Shown here piece by piece: positions 22,019 to 33,620 of a DNA stretch of 64,000 nt. Every line of letters starts with the position of its first letter. Position 1 is the stretch's first letter. Source of the stretch: Callorhinus ursinus. Its lineage: Eukaryota; Chordata; Mammalia; Carnivora; Otariidae. Under the pieces are notes generated by a model. That model was not told where the DNA came from. It was given only the letters and a program-made list of their open reading frames with translations, and ran no database searches. Both the position numbers and the translations under genes were made by a program. Location of the stretch: contig NW_020312848.1 in the NCBI RefSeq assembly GCF_003265705.1, forward strand, positions 57,685,737 through 57,749,736, in the 5' to 3' direction.

Positions 22019-22785
22019 AAAACTTATGTCAGAAGTGGTGTCTTCTACTGGATTATTTTTTCCTCTAAGACTCTTTCAGTGAAGCAAGGGTCTGTTATTG
22101 GCTCAACTGTTTTATTTTGTTTCTGAAGATTAAATTTAATAATATTCCTAACTAAAACTTTTGAATGGTAGATATTTCTTATTGTACTAGTAAGTAAATT
22201 TCTACTCAGTTTATATCTACTTCATTTACCAAAGTAGTACATATTAAAATAAATTAATATCAAAATACAAATATATTCTATAAGACTCTCAATTCCTTTC
22301 CTCTCCAAAGCAGTGAAATTGCAATATTTAAAAAATTGCTATACAGGTAGTGAAATAACATGCAGATTGCTTGTCATATAGCATGCTCCATCAATGTTAT
22401 TCTCATCTTTTAGTGGACTCTTTTTTTCATCTATGGTAATTTTCTCTTGATTTCAAGGTCTAAGATAAAAGTATTTTCCTGAGAGTAAATTATGTACTGT
22501 CAAACTGACTTTTATAAAAATGATGTGTTGGACTCAGCAGAAAACTTTATGGACTTACCTTTGTTATATACGCATGAAATTGCTACATTTTAATTTTCTG
22601 AATCATGGCTGAGTTAATTGTTTTCCCACTTTATTACTTTATTAAGAAGCAGATGGACTTTAACAAAATATTTCTACTATTCTTTGGAAGTTTCAAGTGT
22701 CCTAGATTATATAATAGGTTCTAGATTATGGTTGGCATTATTTGTAAAATAATAATCATATATACATATAGACAGAGAGATGGAT
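22019..22785. other. Unassigned apart from the duplicated segment
   Basis: AT-rich; no nameable repeat. Confidence 0.4.
22183..22243 (+). repeat. Copy 1 of a 62-bp duplicated segment (likely source)
   Basis: TGTACTAGTAAGTAAATTTC ... AAAGTAGTACAT. It recurs in the same orientation at 23034-23095 with about three substitutions and one indel. Here it lies in unique-looking sequence with no flanking duplication. Confidence 0.85.
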
Positions 22786-22913
22786 ATTTTAAAGATTTAT
22801 TTATTTGAGAGAGAAAGCATGCACACAAGCGGGAGGAGGGGCAGAGGGAGAGGAAGAAACAGACTCCCCACTGAGTGCAGAGCCTGACGCAAGCATATCC
22901 CAGGACTCTGAGT
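22786..22913 (-). mobile_element. 5'-truncated CanSINE
   Basis: ATTTTAAAGATTTATTTATT, GA-rich body, 'ccactgagtgcagagcctga', 'cccaggactctgagt'. It stops before the A-box half of the head, and no TSD is seen. Confidence 0.85.
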
Positions 22914-22984
22914 CTCTGTGTAGTACTACTTGTTTTGAAGATTTTTTCCCCCTTATATAACACTTGAGCTTTCTTAGGCTTACT

Positions 22985-24109
22985 GGTTGTGTAGTCTTAC
23001 TCCATCCTTTTATTTTAAACTTATTTTTCTTTTTGTACTAGTAAGTAAATTTCTACCCAGTTTATATTTACTTCATTTAGCCAAAGTAGTACATCTTTTT
23101 GTACTTTTATTACAGATTTTAGCCCATTTACATTTATTGTTACTTGATTGTATTTCAGTCTGTCATTTGTTATTTATTTTCTATTTGCCTCATCCATTTT
23201 TTTGATCTTTTGTTCTTCCTTTTCTGCCTTTTATGGGTCAATAAAAGTAATTACAATTTTGTATTTTATTTTAATATCTCCATTGGCTTTAGCTACATAC
23301 CATTGCGTTATTTTTAGTGGTTGCTTTGGATATTGCAGTACACTTCATTATCTTATTTATTATAGTCTATTTTGAGTTAATATTCTAAACCAGGTACAAT
23401 ATGGGAATCTCACCACAGTGTATTTCCTCTTACTATACTCAGAGCTGCTATTGACGTACATTGTATCTTTTTATGTTATAAACCCAACATTAAATTACCA
23501 TAATTTTTAACCTTAAATGAATACTCCTTTTAGCATATGTGTTTCTTGGATCTATAAGTAAATATTTTCAGTCTACTTTTGAAAGTTTTGGACCATTATT
23601 ACTTCAAATATTTTTCTGCTCTTTTTCTCTCTTCTCATTCCTTCTGTAACTAAATGTACATGTATGTTGAACTGCTTGATACTGTCCCACACATATCTAT
23701 AAGGCTTTAAGTTTTTCTTCAGTCTTATTTCTCTCTGTATTTCAGATTGAGTAACCTATATCACTATATTTTCAAATTCATTGCCTTCTGACATTTCCAG
23801 TCTTCTGTTTATGACATGTAGTGAATTTTTAATTTCAGTATTACTTTTCAATTTTAGAATTTCCATTTTGTACAGTTACAGCTTATCTGTTACTGTTTCT
23901 TTACTGTTCACAGTAAGACTATTTTATCCTTTAATTATTTGAAAACATGTTCTTTTAATTCTTTGACATTATTTTCGGTATATAGTTACTTTGAAGTCTT
24001 AGTGTGTCAGATACAACCGCTTGTAGGCAGTTTTTATTAACTGATACACTTTTCTCTGAGTATGTGTTCTACTTTCTTGTTTCTTTTCATCCATAGTACT
24101 TTTTGTTTA
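22985..24109 (-). mobile_element. Old L1, 5' half (start of ORF2 toward 5' UTR)
   Basis: The complement of an old mammalian L1: 'cccatttacatttattgtta' (ORF2 start region), 'gtggttgctttggatattgc', 'ttattacttcaaatattttt', 'ttctagaatttcc'-type motifs near 23.86 kb and a 5'-UTR-like segment. No coding capacity remains. It contains the 62-bp insertion at 23034-23095 and continues beyond the SINE at 24126. Confidence 0.7.
23034..23095 (+). repeat. Copy 2 of the 62-bp duplicated segment (inserted)
   Basis: It interrupts an old L1 and is bracketed by a direct repeat CTTTTTGTAC (about 23029-23038 and 23095-23104), as if the L1 target was duplicated on insertion. The ends have GTACTA/TAGTAC inverted symmetry. 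Confidence 0.85.
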
Positions 24110-24125
24110 AAAACTTGGTATTTTA

Positions 24126-24321
24126 TTTTTATTTTTTTTAAGATTTTATTTATTTGACAGAGACACAGCAAGAGAGGGAACACAAGCAGGAGGAGTGGGG
24201 GAGGGAGAAGCAGGCTTCCCGTGAAGCAGGAAGCCTGATGTGGGGCTCGATTCCAGGACCTCAGGACCATGACCCGAGCCAAAGGCAGACGCTTAACAAC
24301 TGAGCCATCCAGGTGCTCCTC
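24126..24321 (-). mobile_element. CanSINE
   Basis: Antisense, AAGATTTTATTTATTTGACA to CTGAGCCATCCAGGTGCTCC. The TSD AAAACTTGGTATTTTA / AAAACTTGATATTTTA has one mismatch (24110-24125 and 24322-24337). It inserted into the old L1. Confidence 0.95.
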
Positions 24322-24337
24322 AAAACTTGATATTTTA

Positions 24338-24685
24338 GATGATAGATTGTGTCAACCCTGGATTTTGGTTGTATTCTGAAAACTTACTGTTACTGTTTTG
24401 ATCTAGTTAGTCAACTTGTTCTTAAACTGCAATGTCTATTCTCCTACAGTGTACAGCAGCTATTTCTACTTAGTATTGGCAGAATCCAGCTGTTACTATT
24501 TTACCTTAGTCCAGTGGGTCATTGCTGAGTTTGTTTGGTTTGAGAATCAGCTGAGGGTTTGGGCAGGTTTTATTTTTAGAGTCTGGGAATTTTTAGCTGT
24601 TCTGTAAGACAGGCTTTTCTGTATCCTGATCTTATTGACAAAGTTTCTAGAGTCTGTTGATTAACTATGATGTTTCCTATAGTGT
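24338..24685 (-). mobile_element. Old L1 5' region, continuation
   Basis: Continues the element at 22985 after the SINE ('gatgatagattgtgtcaacc', 'ctgagggtttgggcaggttt'). Its boundary with the next L1 near 24.69 kb is approximate. Confidence 0.55.
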
Positions 24686-24689
24686 TTTT

Positions 24690-27600
24690 GTAGATATACT
24701 TTATCAAGTTGAGGAAACCCCCTCTATTCCTTGTTTACTGAGTTTTTATCATGAATGAGTACTAAATTTTGTCAAACGTTTATTCTGCATCTGTTAGCAT
24801 GGCCTTTTGATTTTCCTTCTTTAGTTTATTAATGTAATAGATTCCATTATTGGTTTTGAAATGTTGAATCAGCCTTGAATACTTGTAATAAATCCCTTGA
24901 TTGTGCTGTATAATTCTTTTTATATATTTATACATTGCTGGATTTGATTTGATAATACTTTCTTGAGAACTTTTGCATCTATGTTTATGAGAAATATTGG
25001 TCTATCATTTTTTTTCTTTTAATGTCTTTGGCTGATTTTGGTATTAGAGTAATACTGTTCACACAAGTAATTCTGTTCTCACAGAATGAGTCAGGAAATA
25101 CTCCTTCTGCTTCTATCTTCTGAAAGAGATTATAGAAAATTGGTATAATTTATTTCTTAAATATTTAGTAGAATTCACTGGTGACTCCATCTGGACCTGA
25201 TGCTTTCTGTTTTAGAAGGCTTGGTATGCTGTCTGTTAGTTATCAATTTCTTTAATAGACATAGGGCTATCCAGATTGTGTATTCCTTCTTCTGTGAGAT
25301 TTGGCAAATTGTACCTTAAAAGGAATTGGTCCATTTTCATTTGGGTTTTCAAATTTGTGGGCATAGAGCTGTTTGTGGTATTCCTTTATTATCCTTGTAA
25401 TGTCTTTCAGTGTATTGTTATAATCTTCCCTCTTAGAACTGCTTTTGCTGCATCCCAAAGATTTTGAACCATTGTGTTTTCATTTTCATTTGTCTCTATG
25501 TATTTTTTGATTTCCTCTTTGATTTCTTGATTGACACATTTGTTGTTTTGTAGCCTGTTATTTAGCCTCCATGTGTTTGTGTTCTTTCCAGATTTTTTCT
25601 TATGATTGATTTCTAGTTTTATACCATTGTGATCAGAAAAGATGCATGGTATAATTTCAGTCTTTTTGAATTTTTTTGAGACTTATTTTGTAGCCTAACC
25701 TGATCTATTCTGGAGAATGGTCCATGTATAGTTAGAAAAAAAGGTATATTTCATTGTTTTTGGATGGGATGTTCTGAATATCTCTGTTAGGTCTATTTAG
25801 TCCAATGTGTCATTCAAAGCCACTGTTTCCTTGCTGATTTTCTGTCTGGATGACATATCCATTGATGCAAGTGGGGTGTTAAAGTCCCCTACTACTAATG
25901 TATTATTGATGGTTTCTTCCTTTATGTCTGTTAATAGTTGCTTTATGTATTTTGGTGCTCCCATGTTGGGTACATATTTACAGTTGTTATATCCTCTTGT
26001 TGGATTGTTTTCTTTATCATCTTGTGTCCTTCTTTGTCTTTTGTTACAGTCTTTGACTTCAGTTACCCTGTGTCTTTTGATTGCAGCATTTACTCCATTT
26101 ACATTCAAAGTAATTGTTGATAGATATGTACTTATTGTCATTCTGTTCCTTGTTTTATGGCTGTTTTTTGTAGTTTTTCTCTGTTGCTTTCTTCACTTGC
26201 TCTCTTCCTTCATAGTTCAATGACTTTCTTTTGAGATAGGTTTCCATTCCTTTCTCTTTATTTTTTGTGTATCTGTTGTAGGCTTTTGATTTGTGGTTAC
26301 CATTAGGTTCATATATAACATCTTATGCATATAGCAATCTATATTAAGTTGATGGTTGCTTAAGTATGAGTTCATTCTAAAAGCACTGAATTGAATCTCA
26401 CCCCCCTCACATTTTATGTATATAATGTCATATTTTACATCCTTTTGTGAATCTCTAGAGTGATTTTAACAGATAGAATTGATTTTACTACTTTTTTCTT
26501 TTTTAAAAATTTTATTTAAATTCAACTAATTAACATATACAGTATTATTAATTTCAGAGGTAGAGTTCAGTGATTCATCATTTGCACATAACACCCAGTG
26601 CTCATTACATTATGTGCCTTCCTTAATGCCCATCACCCAGTTACCCCAGTACCCCTACCCATCTCCCTTCCAAAAACCCTCAGTTTGTTTCCTATAGTTA
26701 AGAGTCTCTTATGGTTTGTTTCCCTCTCTGATGTCATCTTAAGAAACAGAACAGAGGGTCATAGGGGAAGGGAGGGGGGAAAAAAGATTTTACTTCTTTT
26801 GTGCTTTACTCTCTGTACTGGTTTTTATAAGTGATTAATTTATTACATTTTTATGTTCACATTTACCTATGAAATTTTTTTCTTTCCTAATTTTCTTACT
26901 TTTGATTATGGCCTTCCCTTTCCCCTCAAAAAATTCCCTTTAACGTTTTTATAAGGCTTAGTGGTTTAGTGTAAGGTTTAGTGCTGATGAATTCTTTTAA
27001 CTTTTGTTTGCCTGAGAAACTGTTTATCTCTCTTTTTATTCTGAGTGATAACCTTGCTGTAGAGTATTCTTGGTTTCAGGTTTTTCCCTTTCAGCACTTT
27101 CATCATATCATGGCCTGAAATGTTTTTGCTGAAAAATCACCTGATATCCTTATGGCATTTCCCTTGTATGTAATATTTTTTTTCTGTTACTGTTTTTAAA
27201 ATTCTCTCTTTATCACTACTTTTTCCCATTTTAATTATTATGTGTCTTGGTGTATACCTCCTTGGGTTAATTTAGTTGGGGGCTGTCTGTGCCTCCTGGA
27301 TCTGGATGTCTGTTTCCTTCTCTAGATTTAAGGAAGTTTTCAGATATTATTTCTTTAAATAAGTTTTCTGTCTCCTTTTCTCTATCTTCTTCTTCTGGGA
27401 TCCCTATAATGCAAATGTTACCATTCTTGATGATATCACTGAGTTCATTTAACCTATTTTCATTTTTTATTATTCTTTTTTCTTTTTTCTGTTCAACTTG
27501 GTTGCTTTCCTTTACTTGGTTTTCCAGCTCACTGATTCATTCTGCTGCTTCCTTTAGGCTACTATTTATTCCTTCTATTTATTTTTAATTTCAGTTATTG

Positions 27601-28535
27601 AGTAGTTCATACTGATTGATTTTTTAAAGTATTTTCTGTCTCTTTGTTGATGGTCTCACTGATATCCTCCACTCTTTCCTCAAGTCTAGTAAGTATCTTT
27701 ATTACCATTATTTTGAATTCTTTATTTAGGTATATTGCTTATCTCTAGTTCACTTAGGTCTTTTGCTGTGATTTTGTCCTATTCTTTCATTTGGGGCATA
27801 TTCCTTTGTCTCCTCATTTTGTCTAACTCTCTGTGTTTGTTCCTACATATTAGGAAAGTCAGTTATGTCTCCTGAAAGTAGTGGGTGTATGAAGAAAAGG
27901 CTCTGGGTGCCCTATAGTACAACGTCCTTTGTTCACCAGAACCAGGTGATTTAGGGGTGTCTTCTTTGTGGGTTGTTTATGCTCTCCTGTTTTGGCTGAG
28001 CTTCATTTGCCTTCAGTCCAGTCAGCTGTAATGGCACACTTTACCTCCTGTGGGCTGGCTTTGGTTTCTGTGCCATTAAGGGCCAGTCTGGCTGCCCTGG
28101 AGTTGGGCAGTGTCAGCTGTCAGATCAGATGCTAGCCCTCAGCCTGTTTGCCAGGGCTGCAGTGGCACTGAACTGCAGGGTTCTCTCCCTGCCTTGTCCC
28201 CTGAGAGGCTTTTATTGGTGGGCAGGGCCTGCAGAGAAACTAGATGCCAGACTTTAGTTTCCCTGTTTTGGCTCTAGTAGTACTGTTCTGCAGGGTATTC
28301 TCCCTGCCTTGTTCCCTGAGAGGCTTTGTTTGGTGACCAGGGCTGGTAGTCAGAGCAGATGTCTGCCCCTCATTCATCAGCTGGGGCTGCAGATGGCATT
28401 CTCTCTCGCTGCCAGTTATAGGGTTCTGCTGCTGGGGCTGCAGCCAAACTGGTATGTGTGTGGTTGTCTTCTCCTCTTCCAAGGGCAGGAGTCACTTTGG
28501 AGTTGCTCTAGGCCCTGCTAGGGCTGCTTGCAGGA
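24690..28535 (-). mobile_element. Old L1: ORF2 (RT + endonuclease), inter-ORF, 5' region
   Basis: Minus-strand L1 covering the RT region (around 24.70-25.45 kb), a deletion of several hundred bases near 25.4 kb, the endonuclease domain and then the 5' part. The minus frame 25797-26141 reads like the ORF2 start: residues TLNVNGVNAAIKRHRV, then, after loss of most of the domain, a GDFNTPL motif at about residues 87-93. Stops and frameshifts break the rest. The 27.9-28.5 kb part is GC-richer, as L1 5' regions often are. A younger L1 3' end interrupts it at 26496-26785. Confidence 0.85.
26496..26785 (-). mobile_element. Young L1 3' end with inverted 5' segment
   Basis: 26496-26742 is the antisense L1 3' UTR ('attcaactaattaacatata', 'gtagagttcagtgattcatc', 'agtctcttatggtttg'). 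26744-26785 (AACAGAGGGTCATAGGGGAA...) is the next upstream L1 3'-UTR segment but in the opposite, plus orientation. The whole insertion is bounded by GATTTTACTACTTTT / GATTTTACTTCTTTT (26481-26495 and 26786-26800). This is the signature of twin priming. Confidence 0.85.
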
Positions 28536-28849
28536 TTAGGCAGAGACAGAATGACATTTTAGGAAAAATATGCATTGATGTCCTGAACTGAACATGAAGG
28601 CTATTTGATAAGATTTCATTGTGGACAGTGGATTCTGACAAATATATTGGCTAATGATTAAAAAATTGTGACTAAAATAAAATACATTTAAATTGCATTG
28701 AGCATTAAATGAATTTGCACAAATTACCTGACTGCTACTGTCTCTGGTATTTATCTAGGGGGATCTCTGTCCAGATGTCCACATTTTTCTGGCTCTTAAA
28801 TCACACATGAGGTTTTTAATAGGTGTTACATGCTCCCTTCCTCTACTGG
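28536..28849. other. No recognised feature
   Basis: AT-rich sequence between the L1 5' end and the mitochondrial insert. Confidence 0.4.
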
Positions 28850-29215
28850 TATCTTTTGAAGCACTATATTTAAGGGTCACTAAAATTTTTGTCTGCCTCT
28901 TTGATAATATGATTAATGCAAGTTAATAACATTTAGCAAAAGTGTGTTTAAGGGAATCAAAATATGAAGTTAAATTTTAAGCCATAAATAGGGGTAGCTA
29001 AAGTAATAATGTAGTATGAAAGTGACTTTAAAAATTCTGAATACGTAATAGCTAATACCTAAGCTGGGATTAGATACTCCAGTATGCCGAACCGTAAACC
29101 TAAATAATTTATAAAATAGAATTATTTACCATTAATTACTAGAGTACTAGTAGTAGCAGCCTAAAACTCAAAGGATGTGGTGGTACTATGTATGGTTCTA
29201 GAGAAACCCATTCAT
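28850..29215 (+). pseudogene. NUMT: fragment of mitochondrial 12S rRNA
   Basis: Nuclear copy of the central part of the mitochondrial small-subunit rRNA gene, in rRNA sense. It follows 12S order throughout: AAAATTTTTGTCTGCC (for AAATTTCGTGCCAGCC), ATATGATTAA, AAAAGTGTGTTTAAG, AGTTAAATTTTAAGCC, GAAAGTGACTTTA, AAGCTGGGATTAGATACTCC (29061-29080), TAAATAATTTAT and CCTAAAACTCAAAGGA (29160-29175), ending near TATGGTTCTAGAG. The highly conserved TGGGATTAGATACCCC is changed to ...ATACTCC, and several indels are visible, so it is an old dead copy, not contamination. The ends are approximate; no TSD or poly(A) is seen, which fits end-joining insertion. Confidence 0.92.
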
Positions 29216-29464
29216 ACTCCTGAGGTAATGACCCTCAACAATTATTATCAGACATGATCCTACTGGACATCTTACTCTGGGTTTATCAGTCATTGCTGTA
29301 TGTAAGAAACCCTTGGCTTCTATGAGTCTCCCTGCAGGAATGGCAAATGAAAACACTGTCTTCATGAACTAGAAGCATTTGTAGATATTCTCAGGCATAC
29401 CCCCACCATACGCACACTTTTGGATACATTTTTCCCTTTATCTTCTTTCAAGAAGCATTGTAAC
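29216..29464. other. No recognised feature
   Basis: Its first 30 bases might still be badly diverged 12S sequence. Confidence 0.3.
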
Positions 29465-29685
29465 ATGGTCACTGAGTCAGACATGTTTAAATTCTAACTC
29501 CATTACTTCATAGCTCTGTGCCCTCAAAAAATGGTTCACCTCTTGTAGGCTATTTCTTATTGGTAGAAAATTATAATTATACATACCCTATGGGGTTCTT
29601 GTCATGATTAAATGAACCTAGGTATAAAAAATGTTTGGTTAGCAGTATTTGGCACTGAGTGGGAACTATTAAATGTTATTATTTA
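29465..29685 (+). mobile_element. MIR SINE, nearly full length
   Basis: 'ggtcactgagtcagacatgt', 'aattctaactccattac', 'ttcttgtcatgattaaatga', 'gcactgagtgggaactatta': MIR order from head to 3' end. Confidence 0.75.
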
Positions 29686-32109
29686 TTTTTTCTTCTTTCC
29701 CTTTCCTGCAAATATTACCTAGAGGCACCTATTATAGTCTATCAAGGCACTTAAAAATACATGTAATAGATAAACCTAATAGCTGATGCACGAAAACTTC
29801 ATCTAAAATGAATCACTGGGTTAAAGATGGTCTATACTGCTTGTACTAGAATATATCTTTAAATATACACTTGTAAGATGTCCATTTTAATGTAGATTGA
29901 TTTCATACTGATGCAGTCATTTGATAAAAAACAATAGGTAGATAATAAAAGTATCTTGCATTTAAAAAACTATCATCAAGTTCTAGATTCTGTTCTCTGT
30001 TTCAGGCAAAATTCCTTTTAGTATTTTGAAAAGGAGCAGTGTTTGGTCTGTAATGTGCCACTGAACTAGAACAAACTTCCAGTGAGTGTTCAGATGGTTA
30101 AATTGTTTTTAAAAAACTATGATAAATATATCTAGGTCCTCTTTGGTATTTTTTTTCCCTGTAAGTGATTTTTTGTTCAAGTGTGCTTTTCGTATTCATT
30201 TTCATGGCAACTAAAATGCTGTCACAGTGTTCCCAAGATGCTGTCAATGCGACTTTGTAGTAAATAACATTATAATGTCAGTGCATGACTAAGTAAGTGA
30301 CATGATGTCAAGAATGCATTCAGTGTGGTTGTATCATAAATTCAATGGAAAATGCATATTTATGGAGACCTTCTTAGGATGTCAGAGGAGAGTAATGCAG
30401 ATGTTATATTACTGAGTGAAGAGAAATCAAGGCAGAGAATCTTTGTTAAAGATGATGTAAATTCTACTGAATAAAGAGCATTTCAAGTCATGGCAGTCAA
30501 GGTGCCTTCCAATTATAAAATGCTATTACATTTTGCTTGACAACTCTGAGGACTAGCTACACCCTGGCTGCCAAAGTCTGATGGTTTAGGTCCAGAGAGG
30601 GTCAAAGGATGTGAATTTCAGGCTCTTTTATCCTTGAATTACTGAGAGTGCTAGATAATATGAAGGAAATGAGGCACTTAGACTGCTGTAATTCTGATGC
30701 TGGCCTTCTGTGAAGATGCCTTTCCTTTCACTCTTCTCTCTTTCAGAATTAGAAAAATGGAATTGAGATCTTAGAACTTGGAAAAATAGGCATATATTGT
30801 CAGTGGGAAAGGAGACAGGTTAAGTCCAGTGGAGATGAGGTCTGCAATGAAGGACCAAGGCAAGAGGGCTACACATTTGGGTTCACTAGACAACTAGTTA
30901 TTTGGAGATGGAAAACCTTAGAACACTGTAAACAGTCATTAGGACACCAGTACGTTGAATAGATTTTCAAAAGGAAAAGACAGAAAGCAATAAAAATAAA
31001 CTTTACTTTGTATTTATCTGAGCAATGTAAGAATAATGACCTTTCTTGATTAGATTGTGTTATTACTGATTACACTTTATTCCTGTTCTGGTCAGAATCA
31101 CTTTTGGTTTCCTAGCTAAAAAGTGAACTCCAAATCCTAGAAAATCATCATCAGTGTGTGTTTTTGTTTGTAAGAAAGGCTATAGAGTGTTGAGAGATCA
31201 GTAAAATCCATTCAACTTACACTGAAGACCAGTTATATAATCTTTATGGGTGAATGGATGTGAATTCACTTACTGTAAGAATTTTAAATATGCATGTTGC
31301 AAGGGGTATAGAGATGGCAAAGAGCTCTTGATGGCAAACTGATGAACAATAAAATAACTGAAAAATCGAAGAGGTAATAAGGTCAAAATTTTTTTAAACC
31401 TATTTTCTTCCTCCTTTCCTCCCTTCTTCCCTCTTTCTCTTGTTTCTTTCCTTCCCAGTCATGTTGGAATCACAATGTCAGGTGGATTAGCATAGTTTAA
31501 AAGTAATTATAATAAAGAGTAGCTCATTAGCAGAAGGAAAATCTATAATAGTGTTGTAAAGTGGAACCAAAAATTGGATTTAAACTATAGAAACTAATGA
31601 ACCACATATGTGCTACAAGTGAGCCATAATTTAAATAGCAATTGTCATGTTACAGAGAATATGGTTATTTCCATAACTGACCGGATGTCTCCCTTCCTGC
31701 CATTTGGAACCTAGATGAGATTGCCTGATAATACCACTTTTCCCATTCCTTGGCCAGTGGAATTCCAAAACCCTTCCCTAGGTTTTTGAGAATTCCCAGA
31801 GGGCTTCTATTTTGTTTTAAACCGTTAGAAAGACTTTTATTTAGGGGACTGTAGCTGTGGAGGGTTTGAAGGAGGGAAGAGATTGGGATCAACTCCAAAT
31901 ACTCCAATAAGGAAAAGTGAGGATTTATAGCCAAGGAGCTGGGGCTGTTCTAACAAGATTCTTTCTGAAGACAGGGCGGGTTGGTAAGATAATACCTGGG
32001 GATGGTTGGGCATGAAGAATTTGACCAGACGTGGAAGGTGGGGATTCTTGCTAAACTGACTTGATAGGATTTCTGTAGAAAATGGGTGATATAAAGATGA
32101 ACATGAAAC
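29686..32109. other. 2.4 kb unassigned
   Basis: AT-rich to 31.6 kb. The 31.65-32.1 kb part is less AT-rich with overlapping 89-, 100- and 64-codon antisense frames in different registers. It could be an old LTR or retrocopy, but I recognise none. Confidence 0.35.
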
Positions 32110-32215
32110 CCCAAGTGTAGCCATATTTGGATATACCACATCATCTTTAAACTTTCATCTATCGATTGACACTTAGGTTGCTTCCATATCTTGGCTACTG
32201 TAAGATAGCTTCTTA
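32110..32215 (-). mobile_element. Short L1 fragment
   Basis: 'ggatataccacatcatcttt' followed by 'gacacttaggttgcttccat' and 'atcttggctactgta' is the complement of the end of L1 ORF2. Confidence 0.8.
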
Positions 32216-32404
32216 CCAGCAGAATTTTAGGGTTCTATAGGTTTCTTTTCATTTTGTATTTTCTCTGACCCTTTCAACGAAAATTTCCAGCATTCTTGTT
32301 AGTCTCTTTTTAGAAGAATTTGCCTTAAAGTTCTCCAGCAACCCCCTACTCTCCAGTCTCAAAGCTACTTACTCTCTCATTTTAAAGCACCCCATTTCCA
32401 TGTA

Positions 32405-32945
32405 TCAATATCTATAATAGTTATCTATTGCTATGTAATAAACCATAACAAAATTTAATGGCTGAAACAACAAATATTTATTATCTCAATAAATTTCTGA
32501 GGATCAGAACTCTAGAGCTGTTTAGCTGGGTAGTTGTGGCTAAGTTTTCTCATTAGGTTGCAATCAAGAGATCAGCTATAATTAAAATAACGTGAAGGCT
32601 TAACTAGTGCTGGAAAATCTGTGTTAAAACTTAACATGTGGCTGTTGGCAAGAAGCTTCAGTTCCATGCTGGCTCTTAGAGGGAAGACTTAGCTCCTCAC
32701 TACATGGGCCTCTCCACAAGTGAATAACTTTATGACATGGCATCCGGCATCTTCCAAAACAAATGATCTGAGAGAGGAAGAGAAAATGAGAGGAAGAGAG
32801 AGAGCAGAAAACCACAGCCCCTTTAGACCTAATCCCTGAAGTCACATACTATCACTTCCACTTTATTCTATACAATAGGGGTCCCTATCCATTAGGGGCC
32901 CACACTCAAGGAGAGATAATTAGTTCTTGCTACTCCTAAAGGGGA
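32405..32945 (+). repeat. Unassigned ancient interspersed repeat, copy 1
   Basis: Begins 'tagttatctattgctatgta' and continues 'aatttaatggctgaaacaac', 'gctgggtagttgtggctaag', 'catgtggctgttggcaagaa', 'tcacttccactttattctat'. This is a layout I know from many mammalian genomes but cannot name with confidence. A second, more diverged member lies at about 40,960-41,290. Confidence 0.6.
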
Positions 32946-32975
32946 GGAATATTAAATTAAAATCTGTGAACATTT

Positions 32976-33161
32976 GGAATGCCTGGGTAGCTCAGTTGGT
33001 TAAGCATCCAACTCTTGACTGTGGCTCAGGTCATGATCTCAGGTTCTTGGGATAAAGTCATGCATCAGCCTCCACGCTCAGTGAGGAGTCTGCTTGGGAT
33101 TCTCTCTCTCTCCCTCTGCCACCGCCCCTCTCTCTAAAATAAATAAATAAATCTTAAAAAT
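32976..33161 (+). mobile_element. CanSINE
   Basis: Sense, GGAATGCCTGGGTAGCTCAG to AAATAAATAAATAAATCTTA. The TSD AATCTGTGAACATTT / AATTTGTGAACATTT has one mismatch (32961-32975 and 33162-33176). It sits at the end of the unassigned repeat. Confidence 0.95.
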
Positions 33162-33214
33162 AATTTGTGAACATTTTAAAACCACAAAACCTGTCTGTAG
33201 GATATCATTATTTC

Positions 33215-33620
33215 TCATTGCTTTCAAGATTTGTCTTATCATTGGTTTTCCTAAGTTGGATGTTGATGAACCTAAGTATGGTTTTCTTTGTGGTTCTTTT
33301 CTTTGGTGTATGTTGAGTCTCTTGAATCTATATGCTAAATTCTATTTCACTAACTTTGGAAAACTTTCAAACATCATTTCTTCAAATATTTTTCTCTGCT
33401 TTCTTTTTTCCTTTTCATTTTTGAACTCTATTTGTCTTTTTTATATTCTCCCATTGGTTTCTGAGATTTTATTATTTTTATTCAATTGTTTTCCTCTTTG
33501 CTTTTTTGTTTTCATTGAGTCATTTCTATGGATTTATTTTTAACATCGCTGACTTTATTTTGCCTTCCCAGAACTTCTTTGAGCTTACCCACTGACCTTT
33601 GATTTATTTTTCTTGGTCAC
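33215..33620 (-). mobile_element. Old L1 fragment (5' region)
   Basis: 'gctttcaagatttgtcttat', 'cctaagtatggttttctttg' and 'catcatttcttcaaatattt' are the complement of the 5' part of old L1s. The 95-codon plus-strand frame here is a shadow of T-rich antisense L1. Confidence 0.7.

Noticed and set aside
22987..23375. Hydrophobic plus-strand frames as small membrane proteins
   Set aside because: T-rich antisense L1 gives Phe/Leu-rich frames by composition. The same holds at 25.8-26.2, 33.3-33.5 and 40.4-40.6 kb.
25797..26141. 114-codon antisense open frame as a protein-coding gene
   Set aside because: It is a decayed L1 ORF2 start (TLNVNGVNAAIKRHRV and GDFNTPL segments) with most of the endonuclease domain deleted, inside a long L1 block.
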